A DNA stretch of 48,473 nucleotides from JAUQQI01 sp040289115 (GCA_040289115.1 PSKS01000014.1:1-48473), one strand, 5' to 3'. Positions 8,268 through 16,685 are shown, counted from the stretch's first letter. Numbers and translations are program-made. Notes: generated by a model not told the origin, from the sequence alone.

Positions 8268-8603
8268 CTAGCGGCCGGGGGCGGTGGCCTCCAGCTCCAC
8301 CCAGCGGTCGGCCCACGCCTGGAGCGCCCGAACCACCTCTTCCAGCTCCCGGCCCTTAGGAGTAAGGCTGTACTCGATCCGGACGGGGGTTGTGGGGATC
8401 ACCCGCCGGACGATGATCCCTTCCCGTTCAAGTTCCTTAAGCCGCTGGGAGAGGAGCCGGTCGCTGATCTCGCCGATGTAGGCCCGGATCTCGGAAAAGC
8501 GCCTGGGCCCGCCCAAAAGCGAGCGAATAAGCAGCGGCGTCCAGGGTTTAGCCAGTATTCGAACGGCCCGCTCGTACCTGGGGCAAAAATTAAGCACATC
8601 CAT
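8268..8603 (-). CDS. HxlR-family transcriptional regulator
   Basis: Small winged-helix regulator of 111 residues with the family order: CPRYERAVRILAKPWTPLLIRSLLGGPRRFSEI, then ISDRLLSQRLKELEREGII (recognition helix) and the wing IEYSLTPKGREL. One N-terminal cysteine (C7) sits where redox- or ligand-sensing HxlR proteins often have one. It is divergent from serS, and an inverted repeat covers its own -10 box, so autoregulation is likely. The effector is unknown. Confidence 0.93.
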   Translation of the reverse strand: MDVLNFCPRYERAVRILAKPWTPLLIRSLLGGPRRFSEIRAYIGEISDRLLSQRLKELEREGIIVRRVIPTTPVRIEYSLTPKGRELEEVVRALQAWADRWVELEATAPGR

Positions 8604-8614
8604 TTTACTCTACC

Positions 8615-8647
8615 CTTTGCATATTATACATTGTTATTTCTGCAAAG
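8615..8647. promoter_or_regulatory. Candidate HxlR operator in the hxlR-serS intergenic region
   Basis: Perfect 7-bp inverted repeat CTTTGCA (8615-8621) and TGCAAAG (8641-8647) around 19 bp. The minus-strand TATAAT of the regulator (8623-8628) lies inside it, and the serS -10 box starts 13 bp beyond it. Position and symmetry suit a dimeric winged-helix repressor. Confidence 0.5.
8623..8628 (-). promoter_or_regulatory. -10 box of the HxlR gene
   Basis: Perfect TATAAT on the minus strand, preceded directly by TG; no good -35 box at 17 bp. The leader would be about 14 nt with an AAAGGGTAG ribosome-binding site before the ATG at 8603. Confidence 0.55.
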
Positions 8648-8660
8648 CGGGCCGATTTGG

Positions 8661-8666
8661 TATAAT
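8661..8666 (+). promoter_or_regulatory. Extended -10 promoter of serS, giving a near-leaderless mRNA
   Basis: TTTGGTATAAT is an extended -10 (TG-N-TATAAT), consistent with the weak -35 region. Only 10 nt separate the box from the serS ATG at 8677 and they contain no Shine-Dalgarno sequence, so the leader should be about 4 nt. Confidence 0.65.
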
Positions 8667-8676
8667 CTTTAAAGCT

Positions 8677-9951
8677 ATGCTCAGTCTGCAGCTTATCCGG
8701 GAGCAGCCAAACCTGGTCCGGGCCGGCCTGAACCGCCGGGGCGAAGATACCTCGGTAGTCGACCGGGTCCTGGCCCTAGATGAGGAGCGGCGCAGGCTTA
8801 CGGCCGAGGCTGACCGGCTCCGGGCCGTCCGTAACGAGGTGAGCCGCAAGCTAGGCAAGCTGGCCGTGAAGCCTCCGGAGCTCATTGCCGAGATGCGGGC
8901 CGTGGGCGACCGGATAAAGGAGCTTGAGGCCCAGCTCGAAGAGGTTGAGGCCCAGCTCAACGGCCTGCTTCTCAGCATCCCCAACCTGCCGGACCCCTCG
9001 GTCCCCGACGGTCAGGACGAGCGGGATAATGTCGTCGTCCGTACCTGGGGCGAACCCCGGGTGCCCGATTTCCCCCCCAAACCCCACTGGGAGCTGGCCG
9101 AGCTTCTAGACATTATTGACTTCGAGCGGGGGGCTAAGCTTTCAGGCAGCCGCTTCTATGTCCTTAAGGGGGCCGGGGCCCGCCTTCAGCGGGCCCTCAT
9201 CGCCTGGATGCTGGACGTCCACACCCGGGAGCACGGCTATACCGAAATCTACCCGCCTTACCTGGTTCGGCGGGAGGTTATGTTGGGCAGCGGCCAGCTG
9301 CCCAAGTTTTACGACAACCTTTACCATGACGAAGAGGATGACCTCTGGCTTATCCCCACGGCCGAAGTTCCCCTGCTCAACCTCCACCGGGACGAGATTT
9401 TAGAGCCCGGAACCCTCCCCCTTTACTACGTGGCCTATTCGGCCTGCTTCCGGCGGGAGAAGGCCGCGGCCGGTCGGGACACCCGGGGGATCAAGCGGGT
9501 CCATCAATTCGACAAGGTGGAGATGTTTAAGTTCGTCGAGCCGGCCGCTTCTAACGAGGAGCTGGAAAGGATGGTTCGGGATGCGGAGGATATCCTCCGG
9601 CGGCTGGAGCTTCCTTACCGGGTGGTGCTCCGGTGCGTGGGGGACCTGGGCTTTACGGCGATGAAGGGCTACGACCTGGAGGTCTGGGCGCCCGGGGTGC
9701 AGGAGTGGCTGGAGGTCTCCTCCTGCAGCAACGTGGGCGACTTTCAGTGCCGGCGGGCCAATATCCGCTACCGGCCCCAGCCCCGGGCCCGGCCCGAATA
9801 TCCCCACGCCTTAAACGGCTCCGGGGTGGCCCTCCCCCGCACGATGATCGCCATCCTGGAAAACTACCAGCAGCCCGACGGAAGTGTGGTCATCCCTCAG
9901 GTCCTGCGTCCCTACCTCCAGGGCGAGGAGGTGATCCGCCCGCCCCAATGA
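8677..9951 (+). CDS. serS: Seryl-tRNA synthetase
   Basis: Charges tRNA-Ser. The 424-residue class II synthetase has an N-terminal antiparallel coiled-coil arm (about 30-98) that grips the tRNA long arm, motif 2 (ACFRREKAAAGRDTRGIKRV) and motif 3 near the end (VALPRTMIAILENYQ). I chose ATG 8677 (MLSLQLIREQ), the family start; the reading frame is open 60 bp further upstream but that would read through the promoter. No Shine-Dalgarno sequence is present. The stop overlaps the MOSC gene start (ATGA). Confidence 0.97.
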   Translation: MLSLQLIREQPNLVRAGLNRRGEDTSVVDRVLALDEERRRLTAEADRLRAVRNEVSRKLGKLAVKPPELIAEMRAVGDRIKELEAQLEEVEAQLNGLLLSIPNLPDPSVPDGQDERDNVVVRTWGEPRVPDFPPKPHWELAELLDIIDFERGAKLSGSRFYVLKGAGARLQRALIAWMLDVHTREHGYTEIYPPYLVRREVMLGSGQLPKFYDNLYHDEEDDLWLIPTAEVPLLNLHRDEILEPGTLPLYYVAYSACFRREKAAAGRDTRGIKRVHQFDKVEMFKFVEPAASNEELERMVRDAEDILRRLELPYRVVLRCVGDLGFTAMKGYDLEVWAPGVQEWLEVSSCSNVGDFQCRRANIRYRPQPRARPEYPHALNGSGVALPRTMIAILENYQQPDGSVVIPQVLRPYLQGEEVIRPPQ

Positions 9952-10388
9952 CACCGGCCGGCACTGTGGTCGCCGCCCAGCTCTGCCCCGGCCACCGGCT
10001 GGCCATGGTAGCCCGGGCCGAAGTCCGGGCCGTGGCCGGCCTGGGCCTGGAGGGCGACTTCCATGCCCGGGGCGGTCGACGCCAAGTTCTCCTCATCGAC
10101 TTAGAAATTCTCGAAGCCCTCGGCCTTAAGCCCGGCCAGGTCAAGGAGAACCTGACCGTCCGGGGGATCGGCCTCCAGGGCCTGCCGACCGGAACCCACC
10201 TGCAGGTGGGGCCCGAGGCGGTGCTGGAGCTCACCGGCCCGTGCACCCCCTGCAGCCGGATGGACGAAATCCGTCCGGGACTCCAGGCCGAGCTGGCCGG
10301 CCGTCGGGGCATCCTTGCCCGGGTGGTGCGCGGCGGCACCATCCGGGTGGGCGACCCGGTCCGGTTGGTGGCGGATTTCACACCGTAA
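9948..10388 (+). CDS. MOSC-domain protein
   Basis: A single MOSC domain of 146 residues, the fold used by molybdenum-cofactor sulfurase C-termini and small sulfur-carrier proteins. Diagnostic segments are LEGDFHA, VKENLTVRGIGL, LPTGTHLQVG and the CTPCSRM motif near residue 98, whose cysteines are the likely sulfur carriers. Translation is coupled to serS through the ATGA overlap. Partner and substrate cannot be told from the context; no moa, mog or mob genes are visible. Confidence 0.88.
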   Translation: MTPAGTVVAAQLCPGHRLAMVARAEVRAVAGLGLEGDFHARGGRRQVLLIDLEILEALGLKPGQVKENLTVRGIGLQGLPTGTHLQVGPEAVLELTGPCTPCSRMDEIRPGLQAELAGRRGILARVVRGGTIRVGDPVRLVADFTP

Positions 10389-10489
10389 ACGGCTGGCGCG
10401 GGCCGGCATGCTAGCGTAAAATTAAGGGGTCCCGTTCGGACGGCAGGGCCAAAGGCTGGAGGGGACCAGGCTTTTAGAGGAGGGCCCGG

Positions 10490-12061
10490 ATGAAGACCTC
10501 GAGGGTTTTGGGGTCGTTAATCCTTGCGATCCTGCTGGCGGCCGGCTGCATGCCCCAGCCGGCAACTCCGGCGCCGCCGGCTGGCCCCACCGGCACCCTT
10601 GTCTACGGCACCACCGCCGAGCCGAGCCGGCTTAATCCCATCGTTGGCCCTGAAGTCCACACCAAGGCCGCCCTTGACCTGATCTTTGACCCGCTGGTGG
10701 CCGTCGACGACCAGCTGGCCCTGATTCCGGCCCTGGCAACCCGGTGGGAGATATCGGCCGACGGGCGCCAGTACGTTTTTCACCTGCGGCAGGGAGTCCG
10801 CTGGCACGACGGCCAGGAGTTCACCGGCGAGGACGTCAAGTTTACCCTGGACACCATCCGGGACCCGAATGTGAAGGGCACCATCGCCAAGACCGACTAC
10901 GCCGGAATCCAGGAAATTACCCTGCCCGACAAGTACACTGTCAAAATCACCCTTCAGGCCCCGGATGCTTCTTTCCTTTCGAAGCTTACAGTGGGGATAG
11001 CCCCCAAGCACCTGCTCGAAGGGCAGGATCAGCTCAACACCCCCTTCAATCGCAAGCCAGTGGGCACCGGCCCGTACATGGTCGAAGAATGGGCTTCGGG
11101 TCAGCAGCTCCGGTTCAAGGCGAATCGTGACTACTGGGGGACCAAGCCGGGGATTGAGACCATCATCTGGAAGTTCCTTAAGGACTCCAACATCCTTACC
11201 GTCCAGCTTCTGAGTGGGGAGGTGGATGCGGCGGCCGTTCCCAGCACCGATATCGGTCGCGTCCGGCAGGAGCGCAACCTGAGCTTCTTTGAGACCCTGG
11301 GCTTTAACACCTACATCGGCTTTAACAACGAGCACCCCCTTTTCCGGGACCGGCGGGTTCGGCAGGCCCTCAACTACGGCCTGGATAAGCCAGCTATTAT
11401 TAACGGTATTCTCGAAGGCCAGGCTGTTCCGGCGACCTCAGAGATCTTACCCAACACCTATTACTACAACCCCAACGTCAAGCCCTGGCCCCGGGACCTG
11501 AACCGGGCCCGGGTGCTCTTGGCCGAGGCCGGCTGGCGACCGGGCACCGACGGCATCCTGGAAAGGGACGGCCAGAAGTTTAAATTTAGACTGCTTACCA
11601 ACTCCGGGGATAAGGTCCGGGAAGAGATCGTACTCTTTATCCGCCAGCAGTGGCGGGAGCTTGGGGTCGACGTGGAGCCAGTGTTCCTGGAGCTCAACAC
11701 TTTTATCAACGACTACGTGCTCAAGAGCAACTTCGAGGCTATCTTTATCGGCAGTTCCGTCAACGTCGACCCGGACTTTCTCTTTCGCCGGTTCCATACC
11801 AGCTCCATTGCGGCCGGCCACAACTTCCTGCGCTACAGCAACCCCGAGCTGGACCGGCTCTTAGAGCAAGGCCGGCGGGAGGCCAACCCCGAGAGGCGAC
11901 GGGAAATCTACTTCCGGGCCCAGGAGCTTATCTACCAGGAGGCCCCGTCCATCCCCATCTTCCACCCGAAGGTGGTCTACGCCTTCCGGCCGCAGATTTC
12001 GGGGGTCAAGCCGTCGCCGATAAGCCTCTGGTGGAACGTGGAGGAGTGGCGGCTACGCTGA
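10490..12061 (+). CDS. Oligopeptide-type ABC transporter substrate-binding lipoprotein
   Basis: Extracytoplasmic solute-binding protein of the DppA/OppA cluster (SBP_bac_5), 523 residues. The signal peptide ends in the lipobox LAAGC (C20), followed by a Pro/Ala/Thr-rich linker. Family segments include VYGTTAEPSRLNPI, WEISADGRQYVFHLRQGVRWHDG, NRDYWG and the late APSIPIFHP. AGAGGAGGG precedes the ATG. No permease or ATPase gene lies beside it, so it is an orphan that must use components encoded elsewhere. Its last 9 bp overlap the convergent IF-2B-like gene. Confidence 0.93.
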   Translation: MKTSRVLGSLILAILLAAGCMPQPATPAPPAGPTGTLVYGTTAEPSRLNPIVGPEVHTKAALDLIFDPLVAVDDQLALIPALATRWEISADGRQYVFHLRQGVRWHDGQEFTGEDVKFTLDTIRDPNVKGTIAKTDYAGIQEITLPDKYTVKITLQAPDASFLSKLTVGIAPKHLLEGQDQLNTPFNRKPVGTGPYMVEEWASGQQLRFKANRDYWGTKPGIETIIWKFLKDSNILTVQLLSGEVDAAAVPSTDIGRVRQERNLSFFETLGFNTYIGFNNEHPLFRDRRVRQALNYGLDKPAIINGILEGQAVPATSEILPNTYYYNPNVKPWPRDLNRARVLLAEAGWRPGTDGILERDGQKFKFRLLTNSGDKVREEIVLFIRQQWRELGVDVEPVFLELNTFINDYVLKSNFEAIFIGSSVNVDPDFLFRRFHTSSIAAGHNFLRYSNPELDRLLEQGRREANPERRREIYFRAQELIYQEAPSIPIFHPKVVYAFRPQISGVKPSPISLWWNVEEWRLR

Positions 12062-12769
12062 GGCTGGCCGCCAGGGGCCCTCTTCAAGAACGACCGCCGC
12101 GATGAGTCGGGCGGGCACCAGCTCAAACCCCGGCTCCATGGGGGAATGGGGCGGCCCGGGCAGCAGCTTAAAAGAGGTCGCCACCACGTAAAGGGGTGCC
12201 CCGCGCCCGGCCAGGGCCTCGGCCAGGCCGAGACTTGGTGACCCGTTGATAACACTGCCGTCGACAAAGACGGCATCGGCCCCGATAAGGCCCACCGGCT
12301 GGCCTAAACCTTCCAGGGAGGTTATAACTTCGGCCCCGAGGACGGCCGCCGTCCGCCGGCCGACGGGGTCCTGGGGGTCGGTGACCCAGACCCAAATCCG
12401 CCCGCCGCCCCGGCCCCGGTAAAGCTCCACGGCCCGGACCACCTGCGAGCTGTAGCTGGCCGTAACGACGTCGGCCCCCAACGAAAGCAGATGAGCGGCC
12501 CGTTCGGCCGCTCTTTCGGCGGCCCCTTCCAGCTCGGCCAGCAGCTGGCTCACGGCTTCGGGGGTAAGCCCGCCGCTCCGGGCCAGCTCACTCAGCCGAC
12601 AGCCAAGGTTTACCAGGACCGCAAAATCCGGCCGGGCCGTCGTAAGGAGTCGAACGGCCTCCGCCGGGTCCTTAACCCCGCCGGCGGCGATATGGGCTAA
12701 GGCCCGGCGGGCAATTTCGGTGGCCCCGGCGGTCCGGTCGGCCAGAATCACCCTCAGCTCGGCAGTCAT
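12053..12769 (-). CDS. eIF-2B alpha/beta/delta-like family protein
   Basis: The 238 residues end in the Rossmann-like half of the IF-2B/MtnA/ribose-1,5-bisphosphate isomerase superfamily: GADVVTASYSSQV, VLGAEVITSLEGL and GADAVFVDGSVINGSPSLGLAEAL. The N-terminal half is helical (about 1-95). It is shorter than MtnA (about 340) and may be a sugar-phosphate isomerase or a regulatory relative; the substrate is unknown. I chose ATG 12769 rather than upstream starts because a TATTAT box lies at 12783-12788, which makes longer forms untranscribed. Confidence 0.75.
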   Translation of the reverse strand: MTAELRVILADRTAGATEIARRALAHIAAGGVKDPAEAVRLLTTARPDFAVLVNLGCRLSELARSGGLTPEAVSQLLAELEGAAERAAERAAHLLSLGADVVTASYSSQVVRAVELYRGRGGGRIWVWVTDPQDPVGRRTAAVLGAEVITSLEGLGQPVGLIGADAVFVDGSVINGSPSLGLAEALAGRGAPLYVVATSFKLLPGPPHSPMEPGFELVPARLIAAVVLEEGPWRPASA

Positions 12770-12782
12770 CTTCCGTTTCGGT

Positions 12783-12788
12783 ATAATA
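12783..12788 (-). promoter_or_regulatory. -10 box of the IF-2B-like gene
   Basis: Minus-strand TATTAT ends 13 nt before the ATG, predicting a leader of about 6 nt. No clear -35 box is visible. Confidence 0.4.
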
Positions 12789-12827
12789 TCCCGCAGAGTG
12801 GATGTTTTCCCGGTCGGCGGCCCCGGC

Positions 12828-12856
12828 TTGACGGGAGCCGTCAACCCATCTAACAT
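12828..12856 (+). promoter_or_regulatory. htpX promoter with overlapping inverted repeat
   Basis: TTGACG (12828-12833), 17 bp, TAACAT (12851-12856). The -35 box is the left arm of a 7-bp inverted repeat TTGACGG-GAG-CCGTCAA (12828-12844), an obvious place for a repressor. A GAAGGGAGG ribosome-binding site precedes the htpX ATG. Confidence 0.55.
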
Positions 12857-12893
12857 CATAATGTGCGGTATTGCGTGAAGGGAGGGTCGTGCG

Positions 12894-13775
12894 ATGACGG
12901 CCAACAGCCTTAAGACGGTGGTTCTCCTGGCCCTGCTGGCCGGCCTGCTGGTCTTCGCCGGGCGGGTGATAGCCGGTCCGACGGGGATGTTCGTTGCCCT
13001 GGTGCTGGCCCTCTTAATGAACTTCTTTGCCTACTGGTTCAGCGACAAGGTGGTCCAGCTAATGACCGGGGCCCGGGAGCTCCCCTATGAAGACCTCCCG
13101 TGGCTGCACGAGCTGGTGGCCGACCTGGCCTATCGGGCCGGCATTCCGAAGCCCCAGGTCTGGCTGGTAGACGCCCCTCAGCCCAACGCCTTTGCCACGG
13201 GCCGGGACCCCAGCCACGGGGTTGTGGCGGTGACCACCGGCCTGCTTCGCCTGCTCAATCGGGATGAGCTGGCTGGGGTGATTGCCCACGAGCTGGCCCA
13301 CATCAAGCACCGGGACACCCTGATTCAGGCCGTGGTGGCCACCATTGCCGGGGCCATTACTTACATTGCGCAGATGGCCCAGTGGGCGCTCTTCTTTGGC
13401 GGGTTTGGCCGCTCCGACGAACGGGAGGGTGGTGGCCTGGGCGAGCTGGCGGCAAGCCTGCTCTTCGTGATGCTGGCCCCCATTGCGGCCCTGATAATTC
13501 AGCTGGCCATCTCCCGGGCCCGGGAGTATGAGGCCGACGCCGGTGGCGCCCGCATCTGCGGCGACCCGCTGGCCTTGGCCAGTGCCCTGGAGCGTCTGGA
13601 GGCGGCCAGCCGGCTCGTTCCCATGGAGGTGAACCCGGCCGCTTCCCACCTGTTCATCGTCCAGCCCTTCAGCGGCGAGGGTCTGATGGGCCTGTTCAGC
13701 ACCCACCCGCCCATCCGGGAGCGGGTCGCCCGGCTGCGCCGAATGGCCCTGGACGCCCGCCGACAGGTGGCATAA
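12894..13775 (+). CDS. htpX: HtpX-like M48 zinc metalloprotease
   Basis: Membrane protease for quality control of misfolded membrane proteins. The 293 residues have two N-terminal TM segments (about 7-25 and 30-50), the zinc motif HELAH (132-136), a hydrophobic hairpin (about 145-205) and the third ligand in REYEAD (about 210-215). Length and layout match HtpX. The start has a strong ribosome-binding site and a nearby promoter. Confidence 0.94.
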   Translation: MTANSLKTVVLLALLAGLLVFAGRVIAGPTGMFVALVLALLMNFFAYWFSDKVVQLMTGARELPYEDLPWLHELVADLAYRAGIPKPQVWLVDAPQPNAFATGRDPSHGVVAVTTGLLRLLNRDELAGVIAHELAHIKHRDTLIQAVVATIAGAITYIAQMAQWALFFGGFGRSDEREGGGLGELAASLLFVMLAPIAALIIQLAISRAREYEADAGGARICGDPLALASALERLEAASRLVPMEVNPAASHLFIVQPFSGEGLMGLFSTHPPIRERVARLRRMALDARRQVA

Positions 13776-13790
13776 CTCGTTTAACGACCT

Positions 13791-13985
13791 ATGTCAACTT
13801 TGCAGGAACTGGGCCTTTACCTGTTGAGCTTGGCCCTTGGGGGTGCGGCCGGTGGGGCGGTCGGCTGGGCGGCCGATTCGGTCCTGCGAACCCAGGGTTG
13901 GTGGTTTGTGGGCATCTTTGCCGGGATGCTGGTCGGAGCCTTCTTCGTCTACACCCGCCTCTCCCGGGTCGGTCCCGCCGCTTAA
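13791..13985 (+). CDS. Small two-TM membrane protein, AtpZ-like in outline
   Basis: The 64 residues form two hydrophobic, glycine-rich helices (about 5-27 and 36-54) joined by DSVLRTQG. The layout recalls AtpZ/AtpI-type small proteins, but the match is by pattern only and no ATP synthase genes lie nearby. It starts 15 bp after htpX without a Shine-Dalgarno sequence and is followed by a hairpin, so it is probably the last gene of the htpX transcript. Confidence 0.6.
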   Translation: MSTLQELGLYLLSLALGGAAGGAVGWAADSVLRTQGWWFVGIFAGMLVGAFFVYTRLSRVGPAA

Positions 13986-14010
13986 CCCCGCCGATGGCAG
14001 GCCTGGACCC

Positions 14011-14041
14011 GAGGGCGGCTGGTCGGCCGCCCTCAGCTTTT
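14011..14041 (+). terminator. Terminator after the htpX transcript
   Basis: Stem GAGGGCGGC (14011-14019) and GCCGCCCTC (14026-14034) with a 6-nt loop, followed by AGCTTTTA. The T-tract is short, so efficiency is uncertain. Confidence 0.6.
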
Positions 14042-14108
14042 AGGGGCGCCCAGTAGGTCCCGGCAGTGCCGCAGGCTCTTGCCCCTGCGCCAACCCACTT
14101 AGATAGGC

Positions 14109-14114
14109 TAAAAT
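14109..14114 (+). promoter_or_regulatory. -10 box before the metallo-hydrolase gene
   Basis: TAAAAT ends 13 nt before the GTG start, predicting a leader of about 6 nt without a clear Shine-Dalgarno sequence. No convincing -35 box is visible. Confidence 0.4.
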
Positions 14115-14127
14115 AGCGGCGGACGCC

Positions 14128-14949
14128 GTGGACCGCAAACCTCGCCTCGAGCAGGTCATACCCGGCGTTGGCCGGCTTACCCTGGCCGACGACCAGGTCA
14201 TGCACCTTTTCACCATCCAGATTTACTTTATCGGGGACGGGCCCATCGCCATTATCGATTCGGGTACGGGTGAGTCGGAGATGACCCGGGCCATTCTAGA
14301 TGCCTGGGAGGCGATGGGTTCCCCCGAGGTTGGGGCCGTCCTGCTTACCCACGGCCATCCCGACCACATTGGCGGGGCCTGGGCCTTGGCCGAGGCCACC
14401 GGGGCCCCGGTCTTCATTCATCCGGCGGACGCCCCGCCCGGCCGCCCCACCCAGCCCCTCACCCACGGCCAGTTGTTTCGGTTCGGTACGGTGGATGCCT
14501 TTGCCCTGCACACCCCCGGCCACAGCCCCGGCCACGTCTGCTTTTACCTGCCGGGCCGGAGGCTTCTGCTGAGCGGCGACCTTATCCTGGGTGAGGGGAC
14601 GGTAGTGGTGCGGGACATGACGGCGTATCTGATGTCCCTGGAACGGCTTCTCGGCCTTGAAGTGGACCTGATCGCCCCGGCCCATGGCCCCCTGGTGACC
14701 GACGGGCCCCGCCGGATTCGGGCTTACATCGAGCACCGGCTCATGCGAGAGCGGCAGATTCGGGAGGCCCTGGTCGGGGGAGCGAAAACGGCCGAGGAGC
14801 TGGTGGACCTGATTTACCGGGGTCTTGACCCGAGGCTCCGGCGGGCGGCCCTGACCAATGTGGAGGCCCACTTAAAGAAGTTGATGGCCGATGGGCGGGT
14901 TTCCCGGTTTGGGGACGGGCGGTACGGGCTGGCCGGGGGGCGGCCTTGA
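14128..14949 (+). CDS. Metallo-beta-lactamase-fold hydrolase with C-terminal winged helix (LACTB2/glyoxalase II-like)
   Basis: The 273 residues carry the zinc-binding THGHPDHIGG (74-83; ligands H75, H77, D79, H80), HTPGHSPGH, SGDLIL and APAHGP, all in family order. After residue 190 a helical winged-helix tail (AKTAEELVDLIYRGL, then VEAHLKKLMADGRVSR) is as in LACTB2-type nucleases and hydroxyacylglutathione-hydrolase-like proteins. The substrate is unknown. It starts at GTG. Confidence 0.88.
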   Translation: MDRKPRLEQVIPGVGRLTLADDQVMHLFTIQIYFIGDGPIAIIDSGTGESEMTRAILDAWEAMGSPEVGAVLLTHGHPDHIGGAWALAEATGAPVFIHPADAPPGRPTQPLTHGQLFRFGTVDAFALHTPGHSPGHVCFYLPGRRLLLSGDLILGEGTVVVRDMTAYLMSLERLLGLEVDLIAPAHGPLVTDGPRRIRAYIEHRLMRERQIREALVGGAKTAEELVDLIYRGLDPRLRRAALTNVEAHLKKLMADGRVSRFGDGRYGLAGGRP

Positions 14950-15128
14950 ACATCTCCATTGAGGACGGCTTTCGCTTCGGGTGCGGCTTTATCCTGGCCT
15001 GGGTCGTTTTCTTCATTCTGGTGGCCATTGCCGTCCTGGCCATCCTGGTCGTCTTAAGCCTGGTGGGAACCCCGGTAAGCCTGCCGCCGGTGGTCGTTCC
15101 CCCGGCCCCCACCCCGACCCCGGGTTAA
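14946..15128 (+). CDS. Small single-TM membrane protein
   Basis: 60 residues: a short polar N-terminus, one long hydrophobic stretch (about 13-42) and a proline-rich tail ending TPTPG. The TTG start overlaps the stop of the preceding gene (TTGA) and a G-rich stretch just upstream could serve as ribosome-binding site. Function unknown; the reading is supported by composition and coupling only. Confidence 0.5.
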   Translation: MNISIEDGFRFGCGFILAWVVFFILVAIAVLAILVVLSLVGTPVSLPPVVVPPAPTPTPG

Positions 15129-15129
15129 G

Positions 15130-16653
15130 CTAATCCCCCGGGGCCGGGCGGCTGGCCATGTGGTCCCGGACGCTCCCGGTCGGGAACGCCATGAGCCCCA
15201 GGACCAGCGCCAGCACGGCAATGGCCAGGGGTAGCAGAAACACCGTATGGAGGGCCTCGGCCAGGACCCCCTGAAGGGTCCCGAGCTGGCCGGCATAGCG
15301 GCTTCGGGTGGCAGGGTCCAGCAGGTTACGAACAACCGCGGTGGGGTCGGCCCCGGTCCCCAAAAGCTGCCCGGCCAGACGGGCTTCCAGTTGCAGGTTG
15401 AGGAGGGCGCCCATGAGGGCCACCCCGAGGCTTCCGCCGATGGTCCGGCTGAACTGGTTAAGGGCGGTGGCAACCCCCCGCTGCTGCCAGCCGACGGCAT
15501 TCTGAATGGAGATGAGCACCGGGGTGGAAGTGAGGCCCATTCCCAGGCCGACCAGGGCAACGTCGGCCATCACCAGGGGCAGGGGGGTTCCGGGGCGGAG
15601 GAGCTGGAGGGCGGCCGTCCCCAGGGTGGTGGCCATCAGCCCCCCGAGCAGGACCGGTCGGTAGCCGAGGCGCAGGATGAGCCGGCCTGCGGTGATGCTG
15701 CCGACGGGCCAGCCGATGGACATGGGGGCCAGGACGGCCCCGACGCTGAGGGGGCTTCCACCCAGGGCCCCCTGGACGAAGAGGGGGATAAAGCCGGTGG
15801 TGCCGAACTGGACGGCCCCGCTCAGGATGCTCACCAGGTAGCCCGTGGCAATAAGGGGTTTGGCCAGCAGGCCGAGGGGGACGATGGGCTCGGGGGTGCG
15901 GGTTTCGACCAGGACGAAGCCCCCCAGCAGGCCCAAGGCCACCAGATAGAGGACGGGGTATTGGGCATTCTCCAGGCCCAAAAGCAGGGCGTTGATGCCG
16001 GCGGTGAGGAGGGCGGCCCCCAGGAAGTCGACGGCGTGGCGTTGGCGGACGACCTGCTCGTGGTAGGTGCGGCCGAGCATCAGCAGGGCGGCCAAGCCGA
16101 TGGGGATGTTGATGTAAAAGACCCAATGCCAGGAGGCGACGGCGATTATAAGGCCCCCAAGACTCGGGCCGACGATGCTAGCCGTGCCCCAGACGCCGCC
16201 GAAAAAGCCCTGAACCCGGGCCCGCTGTTCCACCGGGAAGAGGTCGCCCACGATGGTGAAGGTTATGGGCTGGATGGCCCCGGCTCCCAGGCCCTGGACG
16301 GCCCGGAAGAGGATGAGCTGAACCATCGATTGGGCCAGGCCGCACAGGGCCGACCCGACCAGGAAAATGATAATTCCGAAGACCAGGACCGGCTTGCGGC
16401 CCACCATGTCGGCGATGCGGCCGTAGAGGGGCACGGTGGTGGTTGAGGTGATCAGGTAGGCGGTAATAAGCCAACTGTATAGGGAGACGCCGCCCAGGTC
16501 GGCGACGATGGTGGGGAGGGCTGTTCCCACGATGGTGGCGTCCAGGGCGGCCAGGGAGAGGGTAAGCATCAGGGAGGCGACGACCAGGGCCGTCTGCCGC
16601 CGGTCCAGCGGGGTGCGTCCGGCCGCCGGCTTTGCCGCCGTATCCGGGTCCAT
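15130..16653 (-). CDS. MFS multidrug exporter, DHA2 (EmrB/QacA) family
   Basis: Proton-driven drug efflux pump. The length (507 residues) and spacing fit 14 TM segments. Signatures are the opening LDATIVGTALPTI, motif A GRIADMVGRKP and the antiporter motif C region GTASIVGPSLGG. I chose ATG 16653 because AGAAGGAG lies 9 nt upstream; a TTG 24 nt upstream lacks such support. It is divergent from the GH-A-like gene, and the shared upstream region holds a perfect palindrome that could be a regulator site. Confidence 0.93.
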   Translation of the reverse strand: MDPDTAAKPAAGRTPLDRRQTALVVASLMLTLSLAALDATIVGTALPTIVADLGGVSLYSWLITAYLITSTTTVPLYGRIADMVGRKPVLVFGIIIFLVGSALCGLAQSMVQLILFRAVQGLGAGAIQPITFTIVGDLFPVEQRARVQGFFGGVWGTASIVGPSLGGLIIAVASWHWVFYINIPIGLAALLMLGRTYHEQVVRQRHAVDFLGAALLTAGINALLLGLENAQYPVLYLVALGLLGGFVLVETRTPEPIVPLGLLAKPLIATGYLVSILSGAVQFGTTGFIPLFVQGALGGSPLSVGAVLAPMSIGWPVGSITAGRLILRLGYRPVLLGGLMATTLGTAALQLLRPGTPLPLVMADVALVGLGMGLTSTPVLISIQNAVGWQQRGVATALNQFSRTIGGSLGVALMGALLNLQLEARLAGQLLGTGADPTAVVRNLLDPATRSRYAGQLGTLQGVLAEALHTVFLLPLAIAVLALVLGLMAFPTGSVRDHMASRPAPGD

Positions 16654-16685
16654 GGTTGCGGGCTCCTTCTGAGGCAACTAAAACC

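Noticed and set aside
15247..16446. Long plus-strand open frame opposite the MFS exporter
   Set aside because: It is Gly/Gln/Asp-rich without any domain pattern and is exactly antisense to a clear 14-TM transporter.
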